Source: DATNBT01 sp964579765 (GTDB lineage Bacteria > Acidobacteriota > Vicinamibacteria > Vicinamibacterales > CAVVIG01). From it: a stretch of 14,790 nt of DNA. Below the pieces are notes generated by a model. That model was not told the origin of the DNA and did no database searches. It saw only the letters and a list, made by a program, of their open reading frames with translations. The DNA is taken from positions 1-14,790 of the forward strand of contig CAZOIK010000156.1 of NCBI GenBank assembly GCA_964579765.1. Direction: 5' to 3'. Of the stretch, positions 1 to 6,715 are shown piece by piece (position 1 is the stretch's first letter; every line of letters begins with the position of its first letter). The translations under genes were made by a program, and so were the position numbers.

Positions 1-887
1 AAGAAGGTGACGGCGGTCTCGTCCGGCTCGCCGAACCACGTCGTGTAGAGCGACGCGAGCTGGCCCGAGGCGTAGAAGTGCGAGAGCGTGCGGTCCACGA
101 ACAGGCGGAAGCGCTCGTCGCCGGGCGGCAGCGCGAGCGCGAGCGGCTCGTACGTGAACAGCCGATCGAGCACTAGCAGTTCGCGCGCCGACGCTTGCCG
201 GTGCATCGAGTCGCGGAGGATCGCGCGTTCACCGAAGAACGCGTCGGCGCGCCGCGCGAGCACCGCGTCGATGCCGGCCTGGTATCCCTCGACCGGCGCG
301 ACGGACGTCAGCACGTGCAGATCGTCGATGCGGCCGCGCAGCCCGCCCTCGGCGGACGTGAGCGCGACGACGGCGAAGGCGCGCGCGCGCAGGACTTCGG
401 CGGCCGACGCCCGCCACGTCGGGTGGAACGTCTGGCCGTGCCCGCTCAGGATCTCGCGCAGCCGCACGGGGGCGTCGGCGCGGACGAGGACGCCGATGCC
501 GCCGGGGAAAATCGGCAGCGAGAAGGCGCCGGCGCTGCGCCGTTCGAGCGTGATCGTCTCGCCGCCGCAGAGGACGTCGATCGTGCGATCGCGCAGCAGC
601 TCGTAGCGGTGTTCGCGCGCGACCGGCACCCAGTCCACCGTCAGCATCGACATCCGCAGTTCGGTTTTCGCCGCGCTCGCGATCTCGCGGCAGAGCGCGA
701 CCGAGTAGCCGCCGGCCGTGCCCGAGACGTCGCGATAGGAGAACGGCCGCGCGTCGGTGAGATAGCCGAGCCGGATGCGTCCCGATCCCCAGACGTGTTC
801 GAGCGCGCCGGCCGGCGCGCATTGCGCGTGCGCGAGCGTGAGCGCCGCGACAACCGAGAGCGTGCAGACGAGCGCGGTGCGTGGCAT
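1..887 (-). CDS. Family-3 periplasmic solute-binding protein (amino-acid type), partial at window edge
   Basis: Exported substrate-binding protein of the bacterial family-3 class, which captures amino acids or related cations in the periplasm. The visible 295 codons begin with a Sec signal peptide (hydrophobic residues 5-19, likely cut after AHA at 21). The mature part has the usual start (IRLGYLTDARPFSY, 38-51) and the ligand-site block DVLCGGETITLERR (104-117), which resembles the CGSTTNNxxR block of glutamate/aspartate-binding proteins. The last visible stretch (LYTTWFGEP) is typical of the C-terminal end, so only a few residues are probably missing. The ATG at 887 is preceded 5 nt upstream by AAAGGAGA, a strong ribosome binding site. 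It lies 14 nt after the PotE-like gene on the same strand, so the two are probably cotranscribed. No ABC permease or ATPase is visible. The ligand is not known. Confidence 0.85.
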   Translation of the reverse strand, partial: MPRTALVCTLSVVAALTLAHAQCAPAGALEHVWGSGRIRLGYLTDARPFSYRDVSGTAGGYSVALCREIASAAKTELRMSMLTVDWVPVAREHRYELLRDRTIDVLCGGETITLERRSAGAFSLPIFPGGIGVLVRADAPVRLREILSGHGQTFHPTWRASAAEVLRARAFAVVALTSAEGGLRGRIDDLHVLTSVAPVEGYQAGIDAVLARRADAFFGERAILRDSMHRQASARELLVLDRLFTYEPLALALPPGDERFRLFVDRTLSHFYASGQLASLYTTWFGEPDETAVTF

Positions 888-901
888 CGCCGTCTCCTTT
901 C

Positions 902-2236
902 CTAGGCCGCGTGCCGGATCTCGGCGACCGCGCCCGTGGCGAAGCGCGGCGCGATGAAGCCCCAGATCACCAGGCCGATGCCCCAGGCGACCATCCCGCC
1001 GAACACGGCGTCCTTGCCCGACGCGTAAATCGCGTAGACGCTGTAGGCCATGGCGACGAGCCCGATGAGCACCGTTCGGCGATAGTGCGGGTTCCGGATG
1101 CCGGCCGCCTGCAGCATCACCGGCAGCGCGGAGAGCGCGATGATGTAGGGCACGACGTTGGTGACGACCGCGAGGTTGACGAGCACCCCGAACTGGTCGC
1201 TGAGCGTCGGCGAGATCGTCGAGAGCGCGAGCAGCGACTGCGCGACGCCCATGACGACCATGCCCGCGACCGGCGCGCCCGCGCGGGTCACCACGCCAAA
1301 GAGCGCCGGGAACATGCGCTGGTCGGCCGCCGACCTCGCCGTCTGCGCGATCGTGAACTGCCAGCCGAGCAGCGAGCCGAGGCAGGCGACGACGGCGAGC
1401 CCCATGATGATCGAGCCGATCGCCGGGTTGAACATGCGCGCGTACGCGAGGCCGAACGGCCCGGTCGATTTCGCGAGGTCGGCGTTCGGCACGATCCCCT
1501 GAATCACGGTCGTGGACAGGACGTAGATGAACGCGGCCCCGAGCGTGCCGAGCATGCAGGCGAGCGGCACGTCACGCTTGGGGTTCTCGACGGCGCCGGA
1601 GTTCTGCGCGGCCGACTCCATGCCGAGAAACGCCCAGAGCGTGAGCGAGATGCTCGAGCCCATGCCCTGCGCGAACGTGAGGCCCTTCGGGTTCCACGCC
1701 GCCGCGAAGACGGCCGGCCTGAACCAGAGCCAGCCGGCGATCGAGAGGAACCCGACCGGGATGATGACGCCCCAGACCGTGACCGATCCGATGCGTCCCG
1801 TGATCCTGGGGCCGCCGAAGTTCGCCACGGTCGTGAGCCAGAGCAGCGCGATCACGCCGACGCAGGTCGCCACGGGCGTAGACGACAGCCACGGGAAGAA
1901 CGCCGCGAGATAGCCGACCGCCGAGATCGCGATCGCGACGTTGCCGATGGCGAGCGAGAGGAAGTACAGGTAGAAGACCTGGAAGTAGCCCGACTTGCCG
2001 TACGCGTCTTCGGCGTACGCGGACATGCCGCCCTCGCGCTGGTTGAACAGGCCTGCCTGCGCGAACCCGTACGCGATGGCCATGGATCCGAGCGCGGTCA
2101 CGACCCACGACAGCAGCGAGATCGCGCCGACCTGCGCCATGTTGGTCGGCAGCATGATGATCCCCGACCCCATCATGTTCACCGCGACGATGAACGTCAG
2201 CTGAGTGAGCGTCATCTTCTTAGTAGCTGTAGGCAA
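902..2236 (-). CDS. potE: PotE-like putrescine/ornithine antiporter (APC superfamily)
   Basis: Inner-membrane APC-family transporter of 444 residues (E. coli PotE has 439), expected to exchange putrescine for ornithine or import a polyamine with protons. By-eye alignment to PotE is strong along the whole length: NMMGSGIIMLP (20-30), NVAIAISAVGY (99-109), LWAFLGMESA (200-209), GSLLGWQFTIAQ (287-298), VLVNLAVVTN (351-360). About 12 membrane helices are expected. Trp201, Glu207 and Trp292, recalled as functional in E. coli PotE, are conserved, while several other reported residues differ (see findings). The start chosen is TTG at 2236, because it gives an N-terminus with a KKM motif like PotE's NKM; it overlaps the porin gene by 17 nt. 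An ATG at 2215, 4 nt after the porin stop, is the alternative. Neither has a good Shine-Dalgarno sequence, suggesting coupling to the porin gene. Substrate is inferred from homology only. Confidence 0.9.
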   Translation of the reverse strand: MPTATKKMTLTQLTFIVAVNMMGSGIIMLPTNMAQVGAISLLSWVVTALGSMAIAYGFAQAGLFNQREGGMSAYAEDAYGKSGYFQVFYLYFLSLAIGNVAIAISAVGYLAAFFPWLSSTPVATCVGVIALLWLTTVANFGGPRITGRIGSVTVWGVIIPVGFLSIAGWLWFRPAVFAAAWNPKGLTFAQGMGSSISLTLWAFLGMESAAQNSGAVENPKRDVPLACMLGTLGAAFIYVLSTTVIQGIVPNADLAKSTGPFGLAYARMFNPAIGSIIMGLAVVACLGSLLGWQFTIAQTARSAADQRMFPALFGVVTRAGAPVAGMVVMGVAQSLLALSTISPTLSDQFGVLVNLAVVTNVVPYIIALSALPVMLQAAGIRNPHYRRTVLIGLVAMAYSVYAIYASGKDAVFGGMVAWGIGLVIWGFIAPRFATGAVAEIRHAA

Positions 2237-3608
2237 GGAACACCATCCCGTACTTGAAGGTCTTCGTGCGTCCGCTCGTCTGTTGCACCGCCTGCTGCGG
2301 ATCGGCGAACGCGACGACGACGCTGGCGGTGAAGGTCCTGTTGATCTTCCAGTCCACGTAGGTGTCGGCCTCGAGCGCGAGGTCGGCGCTCGTCACGCCG
2401 GGCGCGTACGACTTCGGCTGATCGGCCAGGAACTTGTAGAGGATCTCGCCGCCGCTGATCGAGTCGTTCGGCGTGAAGTGCACGCGGGCCAGATGCGACT
2501 TCAGATTCGAGTTCGACAGGAAGTACTCGCCGGCGATTTCGCCCTGCCACCACGTACCCCAGTCGGAGAAGCCGAGGAAGAGCGGGTCGAAGCTCTCGTT
2601 GGCCGTCGTCGAGGGCTTGTCGCCCTCGAACCAGGCGTAGCGGTAGGTGAGCTTCGGCTTCCAGGTGATGTGGCTCAGCTGATAGGAAGCCTGGCCCGTC
2701 CAGGCGTTCGAGTCGAGCAGTTCGTGGTTGCGCTCGGCGGCGTACTCGAACTCGAACGACAGATCCTTGGCCGCAGGAATCGGCGACGTGTACGCGCGCA
2801 CGTTGTAGACGTTGAGGTGATTGCGCTGCGGATCGACGTCGGGCGTCGCCCACAGCTTCAAGTACGTCGCGCCGAGCGTCGTCTCGTCGCCGATGCGGAA
2901 CTCGTAGTTCGCGCCCCAGAGTCGGCTGCCGGTTTCGTGCTCGGGCAGATCGTCCTTCTTCAGGTAGAACGTCTCGAACGTGTGATGGCCCGGCTTGAAG
3001 CGCCCGACGGCGGCGAGCGCCCAGTCCTTGCGGACGTTGCTCCAGTAGCCGCCGCGGCTGCCGCCTTCCGCGGCGCCGTCCCACACCAGAAAGCCGTGGC
3101 CGATCGTGAACGGCGCGCGGCCGACGTAGAGATCGATCGCGTTCTCGCCCAGTCCCTCGAGCGACGTGCCGGATCGCCAGCCGCCGTAGAGGTCTTCGGG
3201 CAGGAACGAGTTCTCGTCGTTGCCGACGAGCGGCGGCGCGTTGGCGTACGTCCGCTCACCGGCCGCGCTCAGCTTGCCGTAGAACTGGCTCGAGTTGGCG
3301 AGCGTGAAGGCGCCGGAGATCGCGGGCTTGACGTAGCCCTCGAACCAGTGGTCGCCGTAGCCCTGCGGTACGTGCTCTTTCGGATCCTGGTAGAGCGAGT
3401 TGAGAAAGCCGAAGCTGCCCCAGCCCGCGTCGAAGTTGAACGTCCAGTCGATCGACGAGGGCAGACCGGTCGGCTTTGCCTGTGGCGCCGGCGGCGAGGC
3501 GTCCTGTGCCCGCGCGAGCGCCGGCGCGACCGCCAGCGACACCAGCAGGAACAGCGACTGCGTGCCGCGCGTGCAGAAGATCACGGGTGCGCGCCGGTGC
3601 AAGGCCAT
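2220..3608 (-). CDS. Outer-membrane beta-barrel protein, alginate-export/porin-like
   Basis: Predicted outer-membrane barrel of about 462 residues. The N-terminus after the ATG at 3608 is a signal peptide: positive MALHRR, hydrophobic LFLLVSLAVAPALA, cleavage near ARA/QDA. The mature protein alternates polar and aromatic residues as in beta strands, with many W/Y-rich segments (DWTFNFDAGWGSFGF, YRYAWFEG, DWGTWWQGEIAGEYFL), and ends in Tyr (FLAYSY), typical of barrels recognised by the BAM machinery. It resembles the alginate-export family, but alginate as substrate is not supported here. It is first in a leftward unit with the PotE-like and binding-protein genes, so a specific diffusion channel for their substrate is plausible. 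The reading frame stays open up to a GTG at 3689; 3608 is preferred because it puts the signal peptide at the start, though no clear ribosome site precedes either. Confidence 0.8.
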   Translation of the reverse strand: MALHRRAPVIFCTRGTQSLFLLVSLAVAPALARAQDASPPAPQAKPTGLPSSIDWTFNFDAGWGSFGFLNSLYQDPKEHVPQGYGDHWFEGYVKPAISGAFTLANSSQFYGKLSAAGERTYANAPPLVGNDENSFLPEDLYGGWRSGTSLEGLGENAIDLYVGRAPFTIGHGFLVWDGAAEGGSRGGYWSNVRKDWALAAVGRFKPGHHTFETFYLKKDDLPEHETGSRLWGANYEFRIGDETTLGATYLKLWATPDVDPQRNHLNVYNVRAYTSPIPAAKDLSFEFEYAAERNHELLDSNAWTGQASYQLSHITWKPKLTYRYAWFEGDKPSTTANESFDPLFLGFSDWGTWWQGEIAGEYFLSNSNLKSHLARVHFTPNDSISGGEILYKFLADQPKSYAPGVTSADLALEADTYVDWKINRTFTASVVVAFADPQQAVQQTSGRTKTFKYGMVFLAYSY

Positions 3609-3780
3609 CGCCACGCGGTGCGCGGCGGCGACACGCCGTCCTTCGACGTGGAGCAGGACGCGTGACGAGACCGGCGGTGGCGCGCTCACTGCATTTCGTC
3701 ATCGCCCTGTCGCGTGCGCGCTACGCCGTGCGGCAACGGCCTTGCACAGTCCCCGAGCGGATGGGAGGGAGGTATCCGTC
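3609..3780. promoter_or_regulatory. Divergent intergenic region between porin unit and HdeD unit
   Basis: This 172-bp gap separates two outward-facing transcription units and should hold promoters for both. I see no convincing -35/-10 pair on either strand. The only clear signal is the purine-rich GGGAGG about 10 nt before the ATG at 3781. If the porin gene starts at the upstream GTG (3689), half of this region would be coding. Confidence 0.4.
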
Positions 3781-4305
3781 ATGGGCACCTGGTTCATCCT
3801 CACCGCAGTCGCGTTCATCGTGCTCGGCACGATCGCGATCGTCGAGCCGTTCGTCGGCGGCCTGGCCGTCACCGCGTTCGTCGGCTGGGTGCTGATCGCG
3901 GGCGGCTTCACGCACGCCGTGAACGCGTTCCGCACCGAAGGCCTCTGGCGCTCGCTCTGGCAAGTCGTCGTGGCCGTCGTCTACGTCGTCGGCGGGTTCT
4001 ACTTTCTGACGCACCCGCTGATCGCGCTCGGCACGTTGACGCTGTTCCTCGCGGCCGTGCTGTTCGTCGAGTCGGTGATGGACGTGGCCGCCTGGGTCGC
4101 GACGCGCGACGAAGAAGGCGCCGGCTGGTTCCTGGTGAACGCGGCGATCACGTTCCTGCTCAGCGTGCTGATCTGGCGGCAGTGGCCGTCGATCTCCGTG
4201 TGGGCGATCGGCACGATGGTCGGGATCAACCTGCTGGTCAACGGCTTCTCGCGGCTGATGCTCGGCACGGCCGTCCGGAGCGTCTTTCGCGAAAGGCACG
4301 CATGA
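3781..4305 (+). CDS. HdeD family (DUF308) membrane protein
   Basis: Integral membrane protein of 174 residues, almost entirely hydrophobic, with about six predicted helices in the DUF308/HdeD pattern. Helix 1 contains FILTAVAFIVLGTIAIVEP, and later segments include VTAFVGWVLIAGGFTHAV, VVVAVVYVVGGFYFL and LGTLTLFLAAVLFVESVMDV. In E. coli HdeD is linked to acid resistance at high cell density; in most bacteria the role is unknown. The ATG at 3781 is preferred over upstream codons in the open frame because it begins the family-typical N-terminus and has GGGAGG upstream. Its TGA overlaps the ATG of the next gene (ATGA at 4302-4305), indicating translational coupling. Confidence 0.85.
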   Translation: MGTWFILTAVAFIVLGTIAIVEPFVGGLAVTAFVGWVLIAGGFTHAVNAFRTEGLWRSLWQVVVAVVYVVGGFYFLTHPLIALGTLTLFLAAVLFVESVMDVAAWVATRDEEGAGWFLVNAAITFLLSVLIWRQWPSISVWAIGTMVGINLLVNGFSRLMLGTAVRSVFRERHA

Positions 4306-4649
4306 AGCGCGCATCGCTCGCACTGTTGCTGGCGCTCAGCTCCGGCGCGATGCCGGGGCCGCGCCTCGTCCATCTCGATCGCATGGGGCCGCATTGCCTC
4401 ATGCTCTCGGCGCAGAGCGCCACGCTGCCCGCGCCCGGCAATCCCGGCCATCAGGAGCCGGCGCCGGGCGACAGCTGCGTGCACGACGCGAAGGATCCCG
4501 CGCACAACTGCACCTGTCATCGCGAGTGCCGGCAGAACACGGACGACGACGGCAACCCGGCGCCTGGCGCGTACGTGCAGGAAGACCCGAAGTGCCGCGT
4601 GTACTGCTTCAAGGATCACTGCCACTGCCCGGTCGAGAACTGTGACTAG
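4302..4649 (+). CDS. Small exported cysteine-rich protein of unknown function
   Basis: I do not recognise this 115-residue protein. It begins with a signal-peptide-like segment (MKRASLALLLALSSGAMPGP). A Pro/Gly-rich linker (about 41-57) follows, then a C-terminal part with cysteines at 59, 70, 72, 76, 98, 102, 107, 109 and 114; one more lies at Cys32. Two small clusters share a C-x-C spacing: NCTCHREC (69-76) and HCHCPVENC (106-114), with histidines at 68, 73, 106 and 108. The pattern fits a disulfide-rich or metal-binding extracytoplasmic protein; the sequence does not decide which. Its ATG overlaps the HdeD-family stop by 4 nt, and its end overlaps the META gene start by 8 nt. Coding is supported by this coupling and the open frame, not by family recognition. 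Confidence 0.7.
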   Translation: MKRASLALLLALSSGAMPGPRLVHLDRMGPHCLMLSAQSATLPAPGNPGHQEPAPGDSCVHDAKDPAHNCTCHRECRQNTDDDGNPAPGAYVQEDPKCRVYCFKDHCHCPVENCD

Positions 4650-5049
4650 ACCGCTCGTCGGCGCGATCCTGCTCGTCGCCGGCCTCGGCGCGGCAAACGG
4701 CGGCCGGCCGCTCGAGAAGACCTACTGGAAGGCGACCGACCTCGGCGGCGTGCGCGTCGGCCACATCGAGCACGTGCGCGAGCCGCACCTCGTGTTCGAC
4801 GCGGGACGGCTGAGCGGTGCCGACGGCTGCAATCGGATCACCGCCGGCTACACGCTGCGCGGCGATCGGATCCACGTCGCCACGTTCGCAGCCACGCGAA
4901 TGGCCTGTGAAGACACGCCGCGGATCGAGCGCGCGTTCGCGGCGGCGTTGACCGGCGCGTCCTGGTGGCGCATCGAGGGCGGCGTCCTCGAGCTGTTCGA
5001 CGCGAAGCACGCGCGCCTCGCGCGATTCGAGGCCCAGACGGCGTCGTAG
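4642..5049 (+). CDS. META-domain (HslJ-like) exported protein
   Basis: A 135-residue protein with a short hydrophobic N-terminus (PLVGAILLVAGLGAANG) followed by one META domain. Diagnostic elements are TYWKATDLGG (27-36), the GADGCNR turn (59-65), the GYTLRGD strand (69-75) and TRMAC (85-89). Cys63 and Cys89 are the pair commonly found in this family. META domains occur in HslJ, linked to heat shock and novobiocin resistance in E. coli, and in many secreted proteins without known activity. The start is GTG at 4642, overlapping the end of the cysteine-rich gene; no other start precedes the hydrophobic segment, so coupling is likely. A lipobox is not evident. Confidence 0.83.
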   Translation: MTRPLVGAILLVAGLGAANGGRPLEKTYWKATDLGGVRVGHIEHVREPHLVFDAGRLSGADGCNRITAGYTLRGDRIHVATFAATRMACEDTPRIERAFAAALTGASWWRIEGGVLELFDAKHARLARFEAQTAS

Positions 5050-5051
5050 CG

Positions 5052-5066
5052 AACGGCAGCGCCGTT
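5052..5066 (+). other. Short GC hairpin after the META gene
   Basis: AACGGC-AGC-GCCGTT forms a perfect 6-bp stem with a 3-nt loop, 2 nt after the META stop codon. There is no T-tract after it, so it is at most a weak pause or RNA-stability element. It marks a possible break between the coupled three-gene unit and the DUF4136 gene. Confidence 0.3.
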
Positions 5067-5105
5067 GCACCCATCCGATCTGAATGGTGAGGAGAGGAGG
5101 TTCCG

Positions 5106-5717
5106 ATGAGAACGTTCCCTCGCATTCCGATCGCCCTCGCCGTGTGCGTCGCGCTGTGGTCAACGACCGCGCTGGCGCAAAAAACGACGTTCGACTACCG
5201 GCGGCAGCAGAACTTCGCCGGGCTGCGGACGTTCGCCTTCAAAGACACAGTGCCGCTCGCGCCGGTCGCCGAGAAGACGACGACCTACGACAGCCCGCTG
5301 ATGGTGGAGCGCACCCGCGCTGCCATCGCGGCGCAACTCGAACGCCGCGGCCTCAGGCGCGATGACGAGAACCCGGACGTCTACATCCTGACGCGCCGGA
5401 CGTACAGAACGGAGTACACGTACTACGGGCCGTACGGGTGGACGCCGTACTCCTGGTATGCCGCGGGCTGGGATCCGTACGGCGTGCGGAGCTGGCCCTG
5501 GTACGCGTACGACGGATACGGTCCGATGTACCTCGCGGAGTCCGTCAGGGGCACCCTGGTCATCGACGTCGAAGACGCGGCGACCGGCGAGCTGCTCTGG
5601 CGGGGCGTTGGAGAGAAGCACGTGCACGAGCACTCGAAGCCGTCGAGCCGCGACCGGCGCGTGGCGAAGGAAGTGGCCGAGATCTTCAAGCACTTCCCGC
5701 CGCCCGCGCGGTACTAG
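5106..5717 (+). CDS. Exported DUF4136 protein (copy A)
   Basis: A 203-residue exported protein with a clear signal peptide (MRTFPRIPIALAVCVALWSTTALA, cleaved before QK). The DUF4136 pattern is visible: TTFDYRRQQNFAGLRTFAF near the N-terminus, a helix with IAAQLERRGL (74-83), NPDVYI (89-94), and late strands GTLVIDVEDAATGELLWRGVG (149-169) before a final helix ending EIFKHFPP. DUF4136 proteins are usually lipoproteins or periplasmic proteins of unknown function; here there is no lipobox. Residues 100-142 form an unusually Tyr/Trp/Gly/Pro-rich insert. The start has an excellent ribosome site (GGAGAGGAGG, 6 nt before the ATG). It sits 56 nt after the META gene, perhaps the last gene of that unit, and faces its paralogue at 5754-6287. 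Confidence 0.85.
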   Translation: MRTFPRIPIALAVCVALWSTTALAQKTTFDYRRQQNFAGLRTFAFKDTVPLAPVAEKTTTYDSPLMVERTRAAIAAQLERRGLRRDDENPDVYILTRRTYRTEYTYYGPYGWTPYSWYAAGWDPYGVRSWPWYAYDGYGPMYLAESVRGTLVIDVEDAATGELLWRGVGEKHVHEHSKPSSRDRRVAKEVAEIFKHFPPPARY

Positions 5718-5748
5718 CAATCCAGCGCCGCCACGTCGTGCCGGCGGA

Positions 5749-5769
5749 CGCGGTCAGTTGTTGACCGCG
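5749..5769. terminator. Possible bidirectional terminator between convergent DUF4136 genes
   Basis: CGCGGTCA-GTTGT-TGACCGCG is a perfect 8-bp dyad with a 5-nt loop. It lies 31 nt past the stop of copy A and overlaps the last codons and stop of copy B. The convergent position suits a shared terminator, but no T-tract follows on either strand, so it is not a classical intrinsic terminator. Confidence 0.4.
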
Positions 5770-6287
5770 CCGCCGACCGAGGGGAAGCGCTGGAACATCT
5801 TCGTCAGCGCCTTGGTGATCTTCTTCGTGTTCTTCTGCGGCTTGTCGCTGGCCGTGTCCGTCGCGACGCCGCGCCACACCATCTTCTTCGTCATGGCGTC
5901 GTAGAGATCCACGATCAGCGTGCCCTGCACGTAGGTCTGCACGTTGATCGTGCCGACGCCGCCGCCCCAGCCGCCCCAGGGACCGTAGCCGAAGCCGTTG
6001 GCGATGAGCTCTTTCTCCTCGTGCGTCAGCACGTGCGTGGCGACGTAGACGTCCGGATCGCTCTGCACCTGCGTCAGGCCCCGTGCGGCGAGCTGCCCGT
6101 CAACCGCGGCGTGGATGCGCTGCTCGCCGAGCGGATTGGGCGACGGCGTGCCGGCCGTCCACATGTAGGTCTTGTAGCTGGCGAACGGCGCCGCCGGATC
6201 CGAGTCGGTCGTCACCTTCTGCGCGGACGCGACGGCGGTCGCGAGGACGGCACACGCCAGCGCGCCGACGATCGTAGCTGTCTTCAT
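5754..6287 (-). CDS. Exported DUF4136 protein (copy B), downstream of the atp operon
   Basis: A 177-residue exported protein, paralogous to the product at 5106-5717. It has a signal peptide (MKTATIVGALACAVLATAVASA, cleaved before QK) and then the DUF4136 elements: ASYKTYMW (36-43), VDGQLAARGL (62-71), DPDVYVATH (77-85), YVQGTLIVDLYDAMTKKMVWRG (119-140), and a final helix with ITKALTKMFQRFP. A short Gly/Trp-rich loop (98-112) replaces the long aromatic insert of copy A. The start is the ATG at 6287, preceded by AAGGAGA; an upstream in-frame codon at 6308 lacks this support and would put residues before the signal peptide. It begins 17 nt after the atpC stop on the same strand, so it may be transcribed with the ATP synthase genes. 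Function unknown. Confidence 0.85.
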   Translation of the reverse strand: MKTATIVGALACAVLATAVASAQKVTTDSDPAAPFASYKTYMWTAGTPSPNPLGEQRIHAAVDGQLAARGLTQVQSDPDVYVATHVLTHEEKELIANGFGYGPWGGWGGGVGTINVQTYVQGTLIVDLYDAMTKKMVWRGVATDTASDKPQKNTKKITKALTKMFQRFPSVGGAVNN

Positions 6288-6304
6288 GGTGTCTCCTTGT
6301 GGTG

Positions 6305-6715
6305 TCATCGTGGCCGCCGACGTTTCACGCGCAGCTGCGCAAGCGATCGCGCAAGCGAGGCGTTGACGGTCGCCACTTCTTCGTCCGAGATCCGTTCGCG
6401 CAGACGCGCGAGCGCGCGTTGTCGCGCCTCTTCGACCTTCAGCTCGTCGATGTCCGTCGCCGCGACGGCCATGTCGGTGACGACGGACACGCGGTTGGCG
6501 GTGACGAGGACGAGCCCCTCGCCGACGGCCAGCGCGTCTTCGCCCTCTGGCGTGCGGACGAGGATCTCGCCCGGCGTGACGCGCGTCAGCAGCGGCGCAT
6601 GGCCGGCGAGCACGCCGATCTCGCCGCTCGCCGACGGCAGCGTGACCATCTCGACCTGCCGCGAGTACGCCGTGCCGGCCGGCGTCACGACGTCGAGCGC
6701 GAGCGTCCCGCTCAT
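6305..6715 (-). CDS. atpC: F1Fo ATP synthase subunit epsilon
   Basis: Epsilon subunit of the F1 central stalk, 136 residues, the usual length. The N-terminal beta-sandwich carries the family signature VEMVTLPSASGEIGVLAGHAP (residues 21-41), and the C-terminal half is the Ala/Arg-rich two-helix domain (EEARQRALARLRERI) that can act as an inhibitory arm. It ends in a very basic tail (RVKRRRPR). It is the last ATP synthase gene, overlapping atpD by 4 nt (ATGA at 6712-6715). A GGAG lies about 10 nt before the ATG. Confidence 0.95.
   Translation of the reverse strand: MSGTLALDVVTPAGTAYSRQVEMVTLPSASGEIGVLAGHAPLLTRVTPGEILVRTPEGEDALAVGEGLVLVTANRVSVVTDMAVAATDIDELKVEEARQRALARLRERISDEEVATVNASLARSLAQLRVKRRRPR

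Noticed and set aside
881..2257. Long open frame on the plus strand opposite the PotE-like gene (458 codons)
   Set aside because: Its product is a low-complexity Arg/Asp/Glu/His-rich string with no family likeness, typical of the antisense frame of a high-GC gene; the minus-strand PotE match is unambiguous.
2205..3665. Plus-strand open frame opposite the porin gene (486 codons)
   Set aside because: Arg/Val/Glu-rich shadow of the porin gene with no signal peptide or domain; the minus strand has a signal peptide, barrel pattern and terminal aromatic.
3400..3780. N-terminal extension of the HdeD-family gene
   Set aside because: The frame is open upstream, but it crosses the porin 5' region and is Arg/Ala-rich with no family likeness. 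The ATG at 3781 with GGGAGG begins a family-like N-terminus.
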